A stretch of 64,000 bases of DNA from Pohlia nutans. Its lineage: Eukaryota > Streptophyta > Bryopsida > Bryales > Mniaceae. The position numbers and the translations under genes are program-made. Shown here piece by piece: positions 33,395-44,153 of the stretch. The notes below the pieces were generated by a model, which searched no databases, was not told the origin of the DNA, and saw nothing but the letters and a program-made list of their open reading frames with translations. The stretch spans positions 13,255,501 to 13,319,500 of the forward strand of contig CM040107.1 in NCBI GenBank assembly GCA_022496805.1, written 5' to 3'. Position 1 is the first letter of the stretch, and each line of letters opens with the position of its first letter.

Positions 33395-34400
33395 GCCCCT
33401 AACACATCACAGTAGCCAAGGGCATCATGGTAATTGGGCAGCGGTTTTAGGGTCCGCAGCAATCGAAAGCCGCCGCTACCAGAAGCTGGGGCACACTCAT
33501 GTTTGCCATCATGGACGTACACCAAGTGCGTGATCATAGTTTAAACATTCAATATCCAGCAGCAATTTAGTACATCTAGCGGTTTAGGTTTATCCAAGAT
33601 CTCCAATTCTCCCATTGCAATCCCAACTTAGTGTCTTTTGATAGTTCCCCTTTTTTTAGTTTTACACTGTCTATGTTTTGGCTCTAGTCTTTTTGGCACG
33701 GTCCTATGAAAGTTCAATTAGTTATAACAAAGAACACAGTTCTGTTAGTCACCCTAGAAAACTATGACAAACAAGGAACAATTGTCAATGGTGCCAAATT
33801 AAAAGAATATCATGGTTTAGGGTCACCAATTGCATTCCCTTCACTTAGCTTGGAGGACGTTCACAGTTAAACCTTAAACGACATATGCTTTCCTGATACC
33901 ACACCCAAAATATTTTTAAAAATCCATTTTAAGCATGATATTGTTTTCAATTTACTTTGGCTCTATTCTACAGGAGTATAGATCTCACTAAGGTGCTCGG
34001 TTTAGCATTTTAGACACCCCATCTCATACAATGGAGTAGAAATTTAGAGTCAAGATTCGCCCAAAATATAACTAAGTCTGTGGGGCTTGCATTGTCGTTT
34101 AAGGGATAACTTGGAGCCATGGAATCCAGGTTTAGTGACCCTGAACCAGAAATACTGGCCAAGTTCAGTCACACCAAGCTAGAGCAAACATTTCAATCCC
34201 TGCCGCCCAAGCCCAGAAGTCCATGTCAATGACATCCAAAGTACCCTAGTGGCCTAGCACATCACAGTAGCTAAGGACACCATGGTGATTGGGCACTCAG
34301 TCCCATTAGAAACCCGCATCAATTAGCCGCCGCCGCCAACACTGGGTCCTGCCAACTCATATATTCCAAGGCAGCCATGGAACCAGGGTACATTGTCTAG
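33395..34400 (+). repeat. Diverged direct repeat (about 33395-33520 and 34250-34390)
   Basis: Both copies begin with a CACATCACAGTAGCYAAGG word, then CATGGTRATTGGGCA, a GCCGCCGC word and further weak similarity ending in CCATGG or CCATCATGG. The spacing is about 850 bp. Between 33308 and 34640 I see no coding sequence. A TCCAATTCTTCCATTGCTC-type short tandem lies at 34470-34575. Confidence 0.5.
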
Positions 34401-34723
34401 GTTAAGTGGACGTTCATCAAGTCTGCATTCATTACCATTAGCACTTTACAGCAGCCATCACCATTTCTTCCATTGCTCTTCAATTCTTCCATCTCAAGCG
34501 CTCCAATTTTTCCAATCTTGTCTCAAGCTCTCCAATTCTTCCATTGCTCTCCAATTCTCCAATTTTCTCCATCCTAATTGCCCCCCTATCTACTTTTAAT
34601 TCTACACGGTTTAGGTTTTGCCTCTGATCATACACAAGATTGTCCGTGTATCTTCTTCCCTCAATCATCTCTCTCTCGCTACGCCCGCATAGTCCCTGTA
34701 CCCCTTGGTATTCCTTGGTTGCT

Positions 34724-35417
34724 ATGGCATCACCTTCAGCGAGGACAGAGAAACTTGGCCCCTTTTACATTCCGCGCCAGATCGAAGAGTGGAAGAAACA
34801 TGTTGACAGTATTTGGTGCGAGGGGACAAACCTGGCGCGGTTTTGGAACCAGTTGAAGGACGAAGTCGACTTTGAGCTGTGTTTTGAATTCATGAATTCT
34901 ATGAAGGAGAGATGAGAATGAAGAATACCCATCCGGCATGGTGCAACGAAGAATAGAAGATTATACAAGTCCGATCGGGCCCTTCCTAACCACGTACATT
35001 ACGAAGTATCTCCTGTTCTACTGCAAGAACAACGCACCACCGGCCATGGGCACGTTTGAGGACGTACATTGCGAAATCGCCAACAAAGCTCGCGCTCGCC
35101 GTGGAACCACGCAGGAAAGGAGCAACAAGCGACAACGTTAGGGTTTAGGATCATCCAGGGTGGAGCTCGATGATAATTTGTACAATATCACATTGTGCAA
35201 TTTTCCGTCATGTATGTGCCTACATTACGCGAGCATGAACTCTGCAGCTGTTGGGAGGCGTGGCCAGTACGTCAACTGCAAACACCTCTACTATATCTTT
35301 TGATTCTTTTGCAAGCTCGACTATAAAGTTGATAGGTACATCCATGCTCCTACTCTCAGCTTGGATGAGGTTAAAAAAATTCTCCTAGCTGCTGGGATCA
35401 TCAAGATCGAGGATTGA
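34724..35417 (+). pseudogene. MULE-type transposase, C-terminal fragment with SWIM finger
   Basis: The first stretch runs from an ATG at 34724 (MASPSARTEKLG) through ARFWNQLKDEVDFELCFEFM. A frame change leads to YTSPIGPFLTTYITKYLLFY and then ANKARARRGTTQERSNKRQR. After two stops the SWIM zinc finger appears (CNFPSCMCLHYASM then YVNCKHLYYIF, about 35190-35300), followed by LDEVKKILLAAGI. The finger aligns with that of element B's transposase (CSCPYFKEM and CKHLYFIF). This is the tail of another MULE copy on the plus strand. Confidence 0.6.
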
Positions 35418-35579
35418 AGAATGAGCCACAATTGGTGTTTAGACGGGGAGACTAGAACTAGAAGCAATAGCTTCCTATTTTGAATAGCTGATCTCTTATT
35501 TTGCTTTTGTTGAAGTACCTTCTCGATATGATTGACCAATATAACAATGTACTAAACAAAAAGAAAAAAAGAAAATACT

Positions 35580-35890
35580 ACATATAGATCCACCTAATCT
35601 CTTTCCGTTCTCTTTCCGTTCTCTCTCTGATGAAGAGGCTCGCCTGATGGGATTCAATTTCACTCCAATAACCCCTATAATTATCCATTCCTTTATGGTT
35701 GACCGTAAACATTTTACTCAGAACAGCACTCATAGGGTACCAAAATTTACTATAATTAGTAACTAAACTATATTTAGAAATTTAATTTCTAAAAATAGTG
35801 TCGTGTCCAAAATTTAGATGGATCCTAGGCTCTAGGCTCTCCAAATACCCGCTCTCCACTCTTGGGCTCTCCGTTCTAAGCTCGCACGCT
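35580..35890. repeat. Right-end-type terminal repeat of a further MULE-like element
   Basis: CTAGGCTCTAGGCTCTCC, then CCGCTCTCCACTCTTGGGCTCTCCG, forms a short tandem in the same orientation as the right ends of A and B. A TTACTATAATTAGTAA word lies on its inner side (about 35748). It probably closes the element whose transposase fragment lies at 34724-35417. The left end was not found. Confidence 0.45.
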
Positions 35891-35900
35891 AGCGTCGTTG

Positions 35901-35946
35901 CTAATCAACGCGACCAAATCGACAAAAAAGTTGGATTTTTTAGTTG
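35901..35946 (+). repeat. Partial MITE copy
   Basis: CTAATCAACGCGACCAAATC followed by AAGTTGGATTTTTTAG resembles one arm of the MITE at 37655-37815 (TTGATCAACGCGATCAAATC and AGTTGGATTTTCTAG). Only one arm is present. Confidence 0.5.
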
Positions 35947-36899
35947 TATTATGCATCATTCTTGGCAAGCCTTGTCTATATATATATACACGTTAGATGC
36001 AAAATTTGTCAGTGGAAATTAGTGAAATGTGATACAGTCATTGGTGTAAAATATTTCTCTTTTATATAGGATGTGAGGGCATTTTCCTAGTCTTATAATT
36101 GGTACCTGGTAGAGAATTGTGTACAGGGTTTGGTGAAGGTGAAGAGAAGGCAAAACTTAGTGTAAATGTTTGTCATCATTTTTGTGCACAAGTTTGATTT
36201 TCAAACCAAGATTCTTAACCTGTCTATTTATTGTGTAGAGTTACATTCCAAAAATAACTAGGACGAAGGGATTTTGGAACAGAAGAAGAATGAGTATTTG
36301 ATATACCGAGGCCTATGAAGTAAACAAAATGCAAGGGTGTGATCATTTGTTTTCCTTTCATTGATTGGCAACAAAAAGTGTTGATATATGTGGCAAAATA
36401 TGCCACTGCACAGAACACATCAACAAGACTAGATGACATGGCAGGTACAGTCACGACGGATGACAACCGTGGTTTGACGGCATCAACAAAACGTGATCAA
36501 CAACTGTATGTTAAAACTTGTACATGTCAACACGACCAAACCAACAGCTAGTACCAACATTTTCTTGTTAATTTTCCGTTGATCCGGTCACAAATTTTCT
36601 AGTAGTATAGCTCTAGGGATGCCCAATCTGAGATGGGTCATACGGAGTGCGAGAGCAATTCTACATGTGAATCGCAGATGGAAGTGCGAGTTGATAGTGG
36701 AGACAAATTACATGGTAATGCAGCCAATTTCAATCATGTTTATTCATTCCCTCTCGACTAGAGCATTGGCTTAAGCAATAGATCTAAAAGTAAAGGATTA
36801 GGTGTTAGAGTTGACCTAAGCGCCTCTTTTTCAACTAACAACAATGAATTGGGTCTAGATTCTGGTCTACCCAACCCAGGTCGGCCGCTCTAGAGAAAT

Positions 36900-37320
36900 A
36901 AGTACTGCAAGTTACTTACTAAGGATTTCTCATTGTTTAGAAGAGCAAGGATTCAAGTCTGCCTTTTAGATGAAACATGCCATAAGAATATTCTCAAAGA
37001 TAGAGATGTTGGTGTAATATTTGTGTTTGAGCATGAAACGCTGATAATGACGACAATGTGTTGGCCATTATCATACACTAGACTCCAGGGTGGTCAACTG
37101 TTGTTTGATATTGTAACTCTCTACATTGACGTTGTACACTTAGAAGTTTTGGATTGTGCAGGCTTCCAAGGGATTCTCCGGAATCCCTATTGGTCTGTTC
37201 GTCAAAAACTTTTAGCCAAAGATCATAGCTATGTATCTAACTTGCAGGTCAAGCCTTCAGATAAAGTGGTTTGGAAGATCAGCTCTTAGAAATGTTGCAA
37301 GTATAAGTGTTGTCAAACTT
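36900..37320 (+). other. Open stretch, unrecognised
   Basis: A 118-codon frame at 36933-37289 contains DVGVIFVFEHETLIMTTMCW and ends in KPSDKVVWKISS. It lies just upstream of the DUF7869-like remnant and could be an N-terminal exon of it, but I see no convincing alignment with the copy at 56.5-59.35 kb. From 35950 to 36900 nothing else is supported. Confidence 0.2.
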
Positions 37321-37329
37321 TTTGTTGGG

Positions 37330-38850
37330 AGTTGACAAAGAATCTCCATCGCAAATTCTATGCTTGCTCATTTGGGATTAGGAGAGAGACAACATACGAT
37401 GTTCAAACTCAACTTCATGCACGTGCTAACGGGCGAAGGAATTTCATTACTCTTAAAACTGTTGACGTCTGTGAGAACTCATTGTACATTATTCACGTTC
37501 TAAGTAAGACCGTGCTTTCAAATCACCCACTTCATTGGTCTGTTGTTGGATTACATTTGTTCGCTAGTAATTGATACACTCTTCTCACACTGAGTCTATG
37601 CACTCTCTTAATACAAGGCTACAAAATTTTGGATTTGTCGGCCGACAACCATTACTAGAAAATCCAACTAATCTGTTGATTTGGTCGCGCTGATCAAGGA
37701 CACTTTTTTGTTGATTTGGACAGAGTTCTATTGATTTGAACAAAAACACAACCAAATCAACAAAAAGGTGTCCTTGATCAACGCGATCAAATCATAGATT
37801 AGTTGGATTTTCTAGTACTGAGCCAAGTCGGTCTACAATGTTCATTCCTTCGTTAATATCTGATTTCTATGTTGGTTGCCAACTGAATTATTTCCGCCGT
37901 CAATCTAAAACTTTGTTTCGCTACTTGAAATGAAGTCAATGAGCAGTGCTATCACAAGCTTGTTTCCCAATCCTATATGAGTGTGCTTCAAAAGAATCAT
38001 TTCAAAAATGTTGAGGTAAAAGTTGTTGGGAGCAGTTTCTCAAAGGACACCGCGTGTGAGTTCTTCGTTGAGTGCATTGCAAAATATCCAATATGATGTG
38101 ATGAATGGTAGGCTTTAGCCGATGATAGAGATTGCCATCTAAATTATCAACAAACTTGCTAAAATGTATGCTAAATGGATTGCTCTATCTACATAGAATC
38201 TGTTAGAGCTTCTATGTATTATCTATAGTAAGATGGAATCAACAAAGAGAGCCATTCCCAAGATGCAAAGAATCACAAAGGCCACGGCAAGCCTTGGACT
38301 GCTTCTTGTACAACAATGTTGATTCATGGCCATGGTGATGGTGCATATGTGCACTATTCAACAGCATTATGGCATGGCGATTCCAATTTTACTATATCCT
38401 CTCAACGTTGTGTCTTGCAAGCGTTGGAGAGGCCACTTGTTTGTGAACCTCAAGAGTTGTTTCCTACTCCTCCTTAGAATAGCTTTTTTTAAGCACTCTT
38501 ACATGGCAAGTTTAAATGTTTATCTTCCATCCGAGTTGCTATTGGGCTTAGTACAGTTCCACCTCTCCTTGGATGCCTGGCGGTGCCTCTTTCCAAAAAG
38601 CTCTTCATACAATTTGACAAATCGGCCATGGACAACAGCAATAGATTTCTAATGGCCTTTTGTTCTTTGCTAATTGAAAGGTGCATATTCAAGGAAGTCA
38701 CTATTGGATTCTTGATTGTGGATCATATTCATGACGACATATATGCGCATTTTAGTTACTTGTCTAAAGTTATCAAGAGGTTATCAACATCTACATTGTA
38801 GCAGATCTCATCAAGGCTTTCATGGACTCTCCAAAAACGGGAATGCTAGC
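37330..38850 (+). pseudogene. DUF7869-like gene, decayed copy cut by element D
   Basis: Pieces align in order with the better copy at 56830-59349. QTQLHARANGRRNFITLKTV aligns with RQIHRDVNGKEMITCEGIEV; a HGHGDGAYVHYST stretch near 38330 with HGHEHIRYAHYG. The core at about 38590-38790 (FLMAFCSLLIERCIFKEVTI then FLIVDHIHDDIYAHF) aligns with VFAFCSLLVHKGVFCEIFIN then FLIVGHTHDDIDALF. The similarity stops near 38850, where the left end of element D begins. Frameshifts and a MITE interrupt it. This family is widespread but of unproven function; the conserved D/HxHDD pattern looks enzymatic, possibly transposase-like. Confidence 0.6.
37655..37815. mobile_element. 161-bp MITE with TA target duplication
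   Basis: The two arms are long inverted repeats. The left begins CTAGAAAATCCAACTAATC and includes GTTGATTTGGTCGCGCTGAT and AAGGACAC. The right ends GATTAGTTGGATTTTCTAG and includes GTGTCCTTGATCAACGCG. TA flanks both sides (37653-37654 and 37816-37817), as in Tc1/mariner-type elements. It has no coding capacity. Confidence 0.85.
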
Positions 38851-39400
38851 ATGTGATTCTAGAGAGGAGAGCCTGAAAGCCCGACAGCCTGAGAGCCTAG
38901 AAAATTTTCAATTTTATTTTTGTTTTTTTCTGTAAGGGACCTATAACCGTGGATTCAATATGTATTGAATTTAGAGTATAATTGAACTGCAAATTTTCCA
39001 TTTACATACATGTATGCAAATAGCTTATGAAAAATTTAGGGTGTAGGGTTTGGAGGTGTATCGTTCGAACATTGAAACATTATACATGAACAAAAGAGTA
39101 TACAAATCAATGAAGTTGGATAGTAAAGTTCAAAGTGAAGTACATCACGGATGGCATTTAATTGGAGTAGTTTAGAGTTTGAATGTGAAATCGGTATACT
39201 TTACATACTACATCTATGCAACTGAATAATGAAAATTTGAGGGTTTTAGGGTTTAGGGTGTAGAGATTGAACATTCAAAATTACAACACGAACAAAGAAG
39301 TGAACAAATCAATTAGGTAGGAGAATTGAATGGTTAGCAATGTGAAGTACAACACAGATGTAAAAATCCAAAGTAGTGGCCCTTTTAGTCTCACTACAAA
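38850..39400 (+). mobile_element. Left end of element D (MULE-like, related to B)
   Basis: A GAGAGCCTGAAAGCCCGACA...GAGAGCCTAG tandem at 38865-38900 is in left-end orientation. It is followed by CTATAACCGTGGA (also inside B), a duplicated segment of roughly 210 bp with GGGTTTAGGGTGTAG words, and the 24-bp block shared with B at 39374-39397. The end interrupts the DUF7869-like pseudogene. I could not find the right end or a target duplication, so the size is unknown; the methyltransferase-like gene at 39451-40901 presumably belongs to it. Confidence 0.6.
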
Positions 39401-39450
39401 TATCAAACAGAAAGTAGTACACATATGTGGAGAGAACATCATAGTTCCTC

Positions 39451-40901
39451 TCAATCATCATTAGAATAACCGGTAGCAGTAGACCCTGAGCAAGAGCTAG
39501 ATGTAGAGCGGCTCGGTGAACTAAAACCATCACAATCAGACTCCTCAGCCTCAACATCAAAGTATACAAGTGCGTCAGAAGTCAACACCTTTGGCTTTGG
39601 AATGTGATCCCTAATACCATGTCCTGCAAGAGCCTGTGCAACTGGCTCAATGTAGCATGGCAACTAAAAAGGTTTAGGTGGGCTCTCAAGAAACTCTGGC
39701 CTTGCAAACAATGGCCTCTGCACGGTAGAATACGTGGTCTTCATTTTTCTGCACAAACAAAAATGAACATGAGACCAAAGTGATCAGGAAATCATCAAAC
39801 AAAACTGCATCAATTGGAATGATTTAATTCAAACTTACTTACTGAATCGAGATTTCTTCAACACTCAAACGACCGTTGATGGAACTGCGTCTGGATCCTC
39901 TGATGCAGATGATGATGCAACGACTGGCGCGGGTTCGGGTTTGCGGACACGTCGCATAGACAAAAGCAATCCATCATATAGCTCTTGGTTGTCTTCGAGT
40001 GCCACAATGTAGCGTTGCACGCGGTGGCATGCCAACAACGACGCACCTAAAAAAAGGCATAGATCAAAAAAACATGTAACAATTAGCACGAGTAAGTGAA
40101 AGAGAAATTCAAACAAATAGAAAGCAAAAACAAATAATAGAAGAAATAAAACCCAAGTAATACTGAGAAAGAATTTTAGAAATATAAACCTGTCATAGCG
40201 GTGCAATCCAAGACAACATTGTTGGGGCGAGAAGAAGCCTCAATCAACATCTGTATGAACTGACTATCCTTCTCACGAGGACCTCGCCAAGGCTTAATTC
40301 CATTCATTTTTTGTGAACTCTTGGTGGTGAAATTCTGTAACATGTCATCACAACCCACATCTAATCCAAGAGCCTCAAGCGCTGGAATAGATCAAAATGC
40401 AAACCGTGCAGGAGCACCCTCGTGCAACACACGAAGCAAAAGATAAATACCAAAACGCTGAGTCTGCAACATATAGAACCAAAAGAGTTAGCTAATAGTA
40501 ATAGCAAAACAATAATGAATTTTGAAAAAACAAAGTAGTGCACGAGCATTTACCATCTTGAGATGGTTGACTGGTGATGCCAAATGGAGCCTATTCATGC
40601 AAGTCCAATCCTAGTACAGCGTAAAACCCGTTGAATTACCGTAACCAAGTATGTTAGCCTTGGTTGACTGCCTATATGGATGCACAATGATGATAGTGCC
40701 ATCATTAACCAAGTAATTGTCTGCAAAATCAAAAATTGGATCAAGCCAATCGTCCTCAGCTGCATTCCATGATGGAATCTGTCCCGGCGGATCCGAGATG
40801 GTGGGAACGGGTACGTTCTCGCGCATGTCCACAAGAATTAAATCTACACATGGATCTTTGCACGACTGCCCTTTGAATACTCATGGGCGGTCCGCTTTGT
40901 G
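39451..40901 (-). pseudogene. Methyltransferase-like transposon gene, copy D (catalytic and AdoMet halves)
   Basis: Four exons fit GT-AG rules: 40901-40554, 40463-40192, 40046-39865 and about 39749-39451. Exon 1 reads CVDLILVDMRENVPVP and then WLDPIFDFADNYLVNDGTII, paralleling copy A. In a beta-class DNA methyltransferase this is the DPPY strand and the next helix/strand, but DMREN replaces DPPY. Exons 2-3 join across the intron as VVLDCTAMTG/ASLLACHRV then RYIVALEDNQELYD, the AdoMet motif I half. The last exon is acidic and serine-rich. In-frame stops are TGA 40881, TAG 40611, TGA 40392 and a TAG near 39667; 39865 is also a stop. N-terminal exons were not found upstream. Confidence 0.62.
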
Positions 40902-41583
40902 CTACAAAAATTAAAACATACACATGTTAGTAAATTAAAACTGCCACTAATGCAATATTCATTAAAATGACACAAAATGGTCATTTTGAGACTCCCAACC
41001 CTCTATTGCGGGCGTCCTTTCAAAGATAGTTGTTGAAGCCAAAGATAAAGAAAGGTCGAATTAGATTGATTAATGAAATAAAAGAACTAGTAGTTACTTT
41101 GAGCTCATTACAATCATGGATAAACAGAAGAAATTAATGCTCATTAAATTGAGACAACTTGCACATTTTGAGACTTCCATACACCAACCCATTCAATTGA
41201 GCACAATTGAAGTGAAAAGTATGAAGAGCACACTGATGCCATCTGCTTTGTGGAAGTTCGCACGTATTATTTGATGTATGGGAGCGTCGGAATTTCCAGA
41301 ACCGTGCTCATGTACACAGGTTTAGAAGATAATGCGTCCTAGAGTATACAAGTATGACTAGTACTAGTAGATCATGATACAGTTATAGACATGAGATATT
41401 CAAATATGCCCTTGGCGATATAGGTTTTCAAGAACAACAAACGGTGGTACACAAGAACAACCGTATGCTATCAGGGTATCAAATGTTTATGGGGTTCTGT
41501 GGGGACAGCTAATATTTATAGTGAGCTAGTGACACAACAGTAAGTGACGTACAACTATTACGGGGAACACATGACCCCCTAAG
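40902..41583. other. No gene seen
   Basis: AT-rich sequence between copy D of the methyltransferase-like gene and the repeat-rich ORF at 41584. No convincing exons, terminal repeats or palindromes of the neighbouring type were found. Confidence 0.5.
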
Positions 41584-42694
41584 CTAGCCATCCTTGCCTC
41601 CACTACGACGATTCTTCTTAGCCGCTAACGCTTCCTCCAACGCTTTCACCTCTGCCAGGCCTCGAAGGATAGCCCTCAAGCGAGAATCTCCTTCACGGCG
41701 CGGCGGAATGTCGTAGTCCTTGAGTGATCGGGTAGGCCGAGGAGCCTTCACTCGGTTTGTGGAGCGTAGGTTCGGATAGCCGACAGCCATGGATCTTGAG
41801 TCCTTGGGCCAACGAGCATCACGCAGCACTGGACGACCAGGGACCGAACCGGACCAGACCGGACCGGCTGAGCCAGAAGATGCACCACTCCGCGGCAGAC
41901 GCAAAGGGGCTGGGCGCAAATTATCCTTGATTCGAGGACACAGAGAACGTTTCGAGGAACGCAAAGGGGCCGGGCGATTATTATCCTCGAATCGAGGACA
42001 TTGAGCAGGTTTTGAGGAAGGCAAAGGGGCCGGGCGCAAATTATCCTCGATTCGAGGACACTGAGCAGGTTTCAAAGAAGGCAAAGGAGCCGGACGCTTG
42101 CGACTCCCGCCCGAGCGAGCCGGCCCGCTTATAGTTGGTCCAGGTGCAGGAGGACGCACCGGCGAAGCTTCGTCATCATCGAGGCGAGGATCCCCAGCGC
42201 CACCATCAGGGCCTACATACAACTTCCTGTGGGGGGTGGACTCGGTACGCGGAAGGCGAATGAGAGCGACATCGCACTGGCGAAGAGCGCTTCAGCGGCG
42301 AACGGGACCTAACGGGGGTTCTGACGGGGCCTCGATCGGGAGGGCTATTGACAACGCCATCCTCCTCATTCTTCTTCTTGGAGTAGTCCACTGCAACAGA
42401 CGCAGCGTCCGTGGCCGAGCAGAGCACGTAGGGCCTTGAATACTTGGAGGGGCCGCAGCTACGTCTTGCAGACTCGGATCCTCCGGGGTACGATACGCCC
42501 GATCCCGACTGCAGACTTCTTGTGAGGAGCTGGTCAGGGGGGGTACGGTACACCGTGAAACCGGTCGCCTGAGGAAAGAACATGATCAGGGAGGGTGAAG
42601 GCATGAAAAGCAACGGCCGGTGGCCCAACACATCATCCTGGAATGAAGGATCTATGTCCCAGATCGAGACAAGCACGAGAGAAGACAAACACAT
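41584..42694 (-). CDS. Proline-rich ORFs with a 20-residue tandem repeat
   Basis: Two overlapping frames (42694-42206 and 42222-41584) probably belong to one decayed or spliced gene. The second contains about 3.5 copies of a 20-residue repeat built on RPAPLPSSKPAQCPRIEDNL, encoded by a 60-bp DNA repeat (about 41895-42090). Each unit includes the palindrome-derived ATCCTCGATTCGAGGA. The remainder is Pro/Arg/Ser-rich (RSPLKRSSPVRCRSHSP). The first frame opens LVSIWDIDPSFQDDVLGHRP, which looks like genuine exon sequence. No domain is recognised. It may continue from the FCP1-like exon upstream. Confidence 0.4.
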
Positions 42695-42828
42695 GCAATG
42701 AGCATTTACATGATTCCGATTTACACATTTTATTTATACAAGGTGGCGTACAAAATTAATGATACAAACTGTAATTACAGTTCGAAGACCCAGAGAACGT
42801 CACTCCTACATAACAAGGCGACCCTGAA

Positions 42829-43659
42829 CTAACGAATCCCCGGGAAGTCGTAAAATTGGCCGGAAAAGGCTAAGGACTGATTGAGCCCACGACGGATGTG
42901 GGCGTAGAGAGGATCAGACGGTTCAAGCGGACCACGCACGATCCGATTATCCTCCACGTACGCACGCAGCCGGCCCGGAGCATAGGAGGAGTGCAGCTGG
43001 CGAAGTTAAGGAGCGAGAGACCCCATGAGGAAGTCGTCTGTAGTTTTAGAACGGGATCAGGATTCTAAGAAAATTGCGTTTCCGGCCTCATTGCACACAC
43101 TCTTCTCGGAGGAATCGTCTATGAGGAGGGTGTTGTCCTTGTCGATAACAGCCCCATTAGAAATGGAGAACACCCGTTTGGCGAGGTCCTTGAAGAAGAT
43201 CTCCTTGGTGCCAGACAAATCCTTAAGGTGCTGCCCCTCTGAGATTTCAACCTTAGTGCAGAAATCCTACCCGATAATCTCGTAGGGCTGTTTGGCGCCA
43301 TAGAAGAAGAATCCCACGATGAGCTCGACGGTGGACCTCCTCATGGAGCTCCAGACGAAGACATGATCGGCAACCTCGGCGACCATGGCGAGGAACTCCG
43401 CCAGACAGGGACGAGTGTAGACAGCCTTCGGGCCAACTACTGTGGGATGCGACGACGAAAAGAGGTGCATTCCGACATGGTTGACCCGCGCAGATTTTGG
43501 GATCTGGGACCTATCGATGCACTGGCAGAGAATGCCGTTCAAGTCGAAAACGATATTCAACCACTTTTTCTGCGGTTGGGACCCTATAGACGATACACTC
43601 CGCGGCACAGCGACTCCGCTACACGGCGACTCTACCTGATCAAGGCAAATACAGAACAA
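42829..43659 (-). pseudogene. FCP1/NIF-type phosphatase-like domain
   Basis: A single 276-codon frame is interrupted by TAG at 43267 and TAA at 43006. It has the layout of HAD-family FCP1-type domains: a first strand NIVFDLNGIL, then VYTRPCLAEFLAMVAEVADH, VFVWSSMRRSTVELI, later DKDNTLLIDDSSEKSV, CNEAGNAIFLESW and DDFLMGSL. These match the usual RPGxxEFL, vWTS, iDDS and N.I/W landmarks. The catalytic DxDxT signature reads DLNGI here, so the second Asp is Asn and dephosphorylation is doubtful. FCP1-like enzymes normally act on phosphoserine in RNA polymerase II tails or other proteins. It lies in the palindrome-rich block next to copy E. Confidence 0.6.
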
Positions 43660-44153
43660 GTGGAGTTACCTGATTGAACGCAAAAGCAGAGACAGGGGAG
43701 CCAGAGAGTGGGGCAAAGCATTTCATCCCACTAAGTGAGGGCAGGACACCCTCCACATGTGATGGTTTTGGGGGCAGCGGACGAAGCACACTTTTAAGCA
43801 ATGTCGGCTGGACAAATACATGGAAAATGAGAAGACATTAGGCAAGGATATTCAAAAAATGAGCTCCTCATATATTAAATTTACATAGTTAATATATTAT
43901 ACAATCATCCGGTAAAAAAATGTCGCCGAAGGGGCAGCTATGTACACATCACAAAACTACATTCGGAAGCCGTGAATCTACACTATCCTACAGGAGGCTG
44001 TCGCAACGGGGCGGGTCGACAGCGCCACACATTCACAGACGAGGCACTCCCTCCTATCAACCAGAATGAATAGAAATAAGAGTCTACATACGGGCAATGA
44101 CAGATTGATGGAGGTAGTAAATTACTTCCGTCAAGTGGCATCCCGGCGACTCA

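Noticed and set aside
35825..38900. One 3-kb element bounded by GGCTCTCC/GAGAGCC repeats
   Set aside because: The terminal tandems face the wrong way. The subterminal words shared with B lie outside this interval, so these are the right end of one element and the left end of another.
39240..39262. Interstitial telomere repeat (GGGTTTTAGGGTTTAGGG)
   Set aside because: Only two imperfect units within a duplicated subterminal segment of element D; too short to call.
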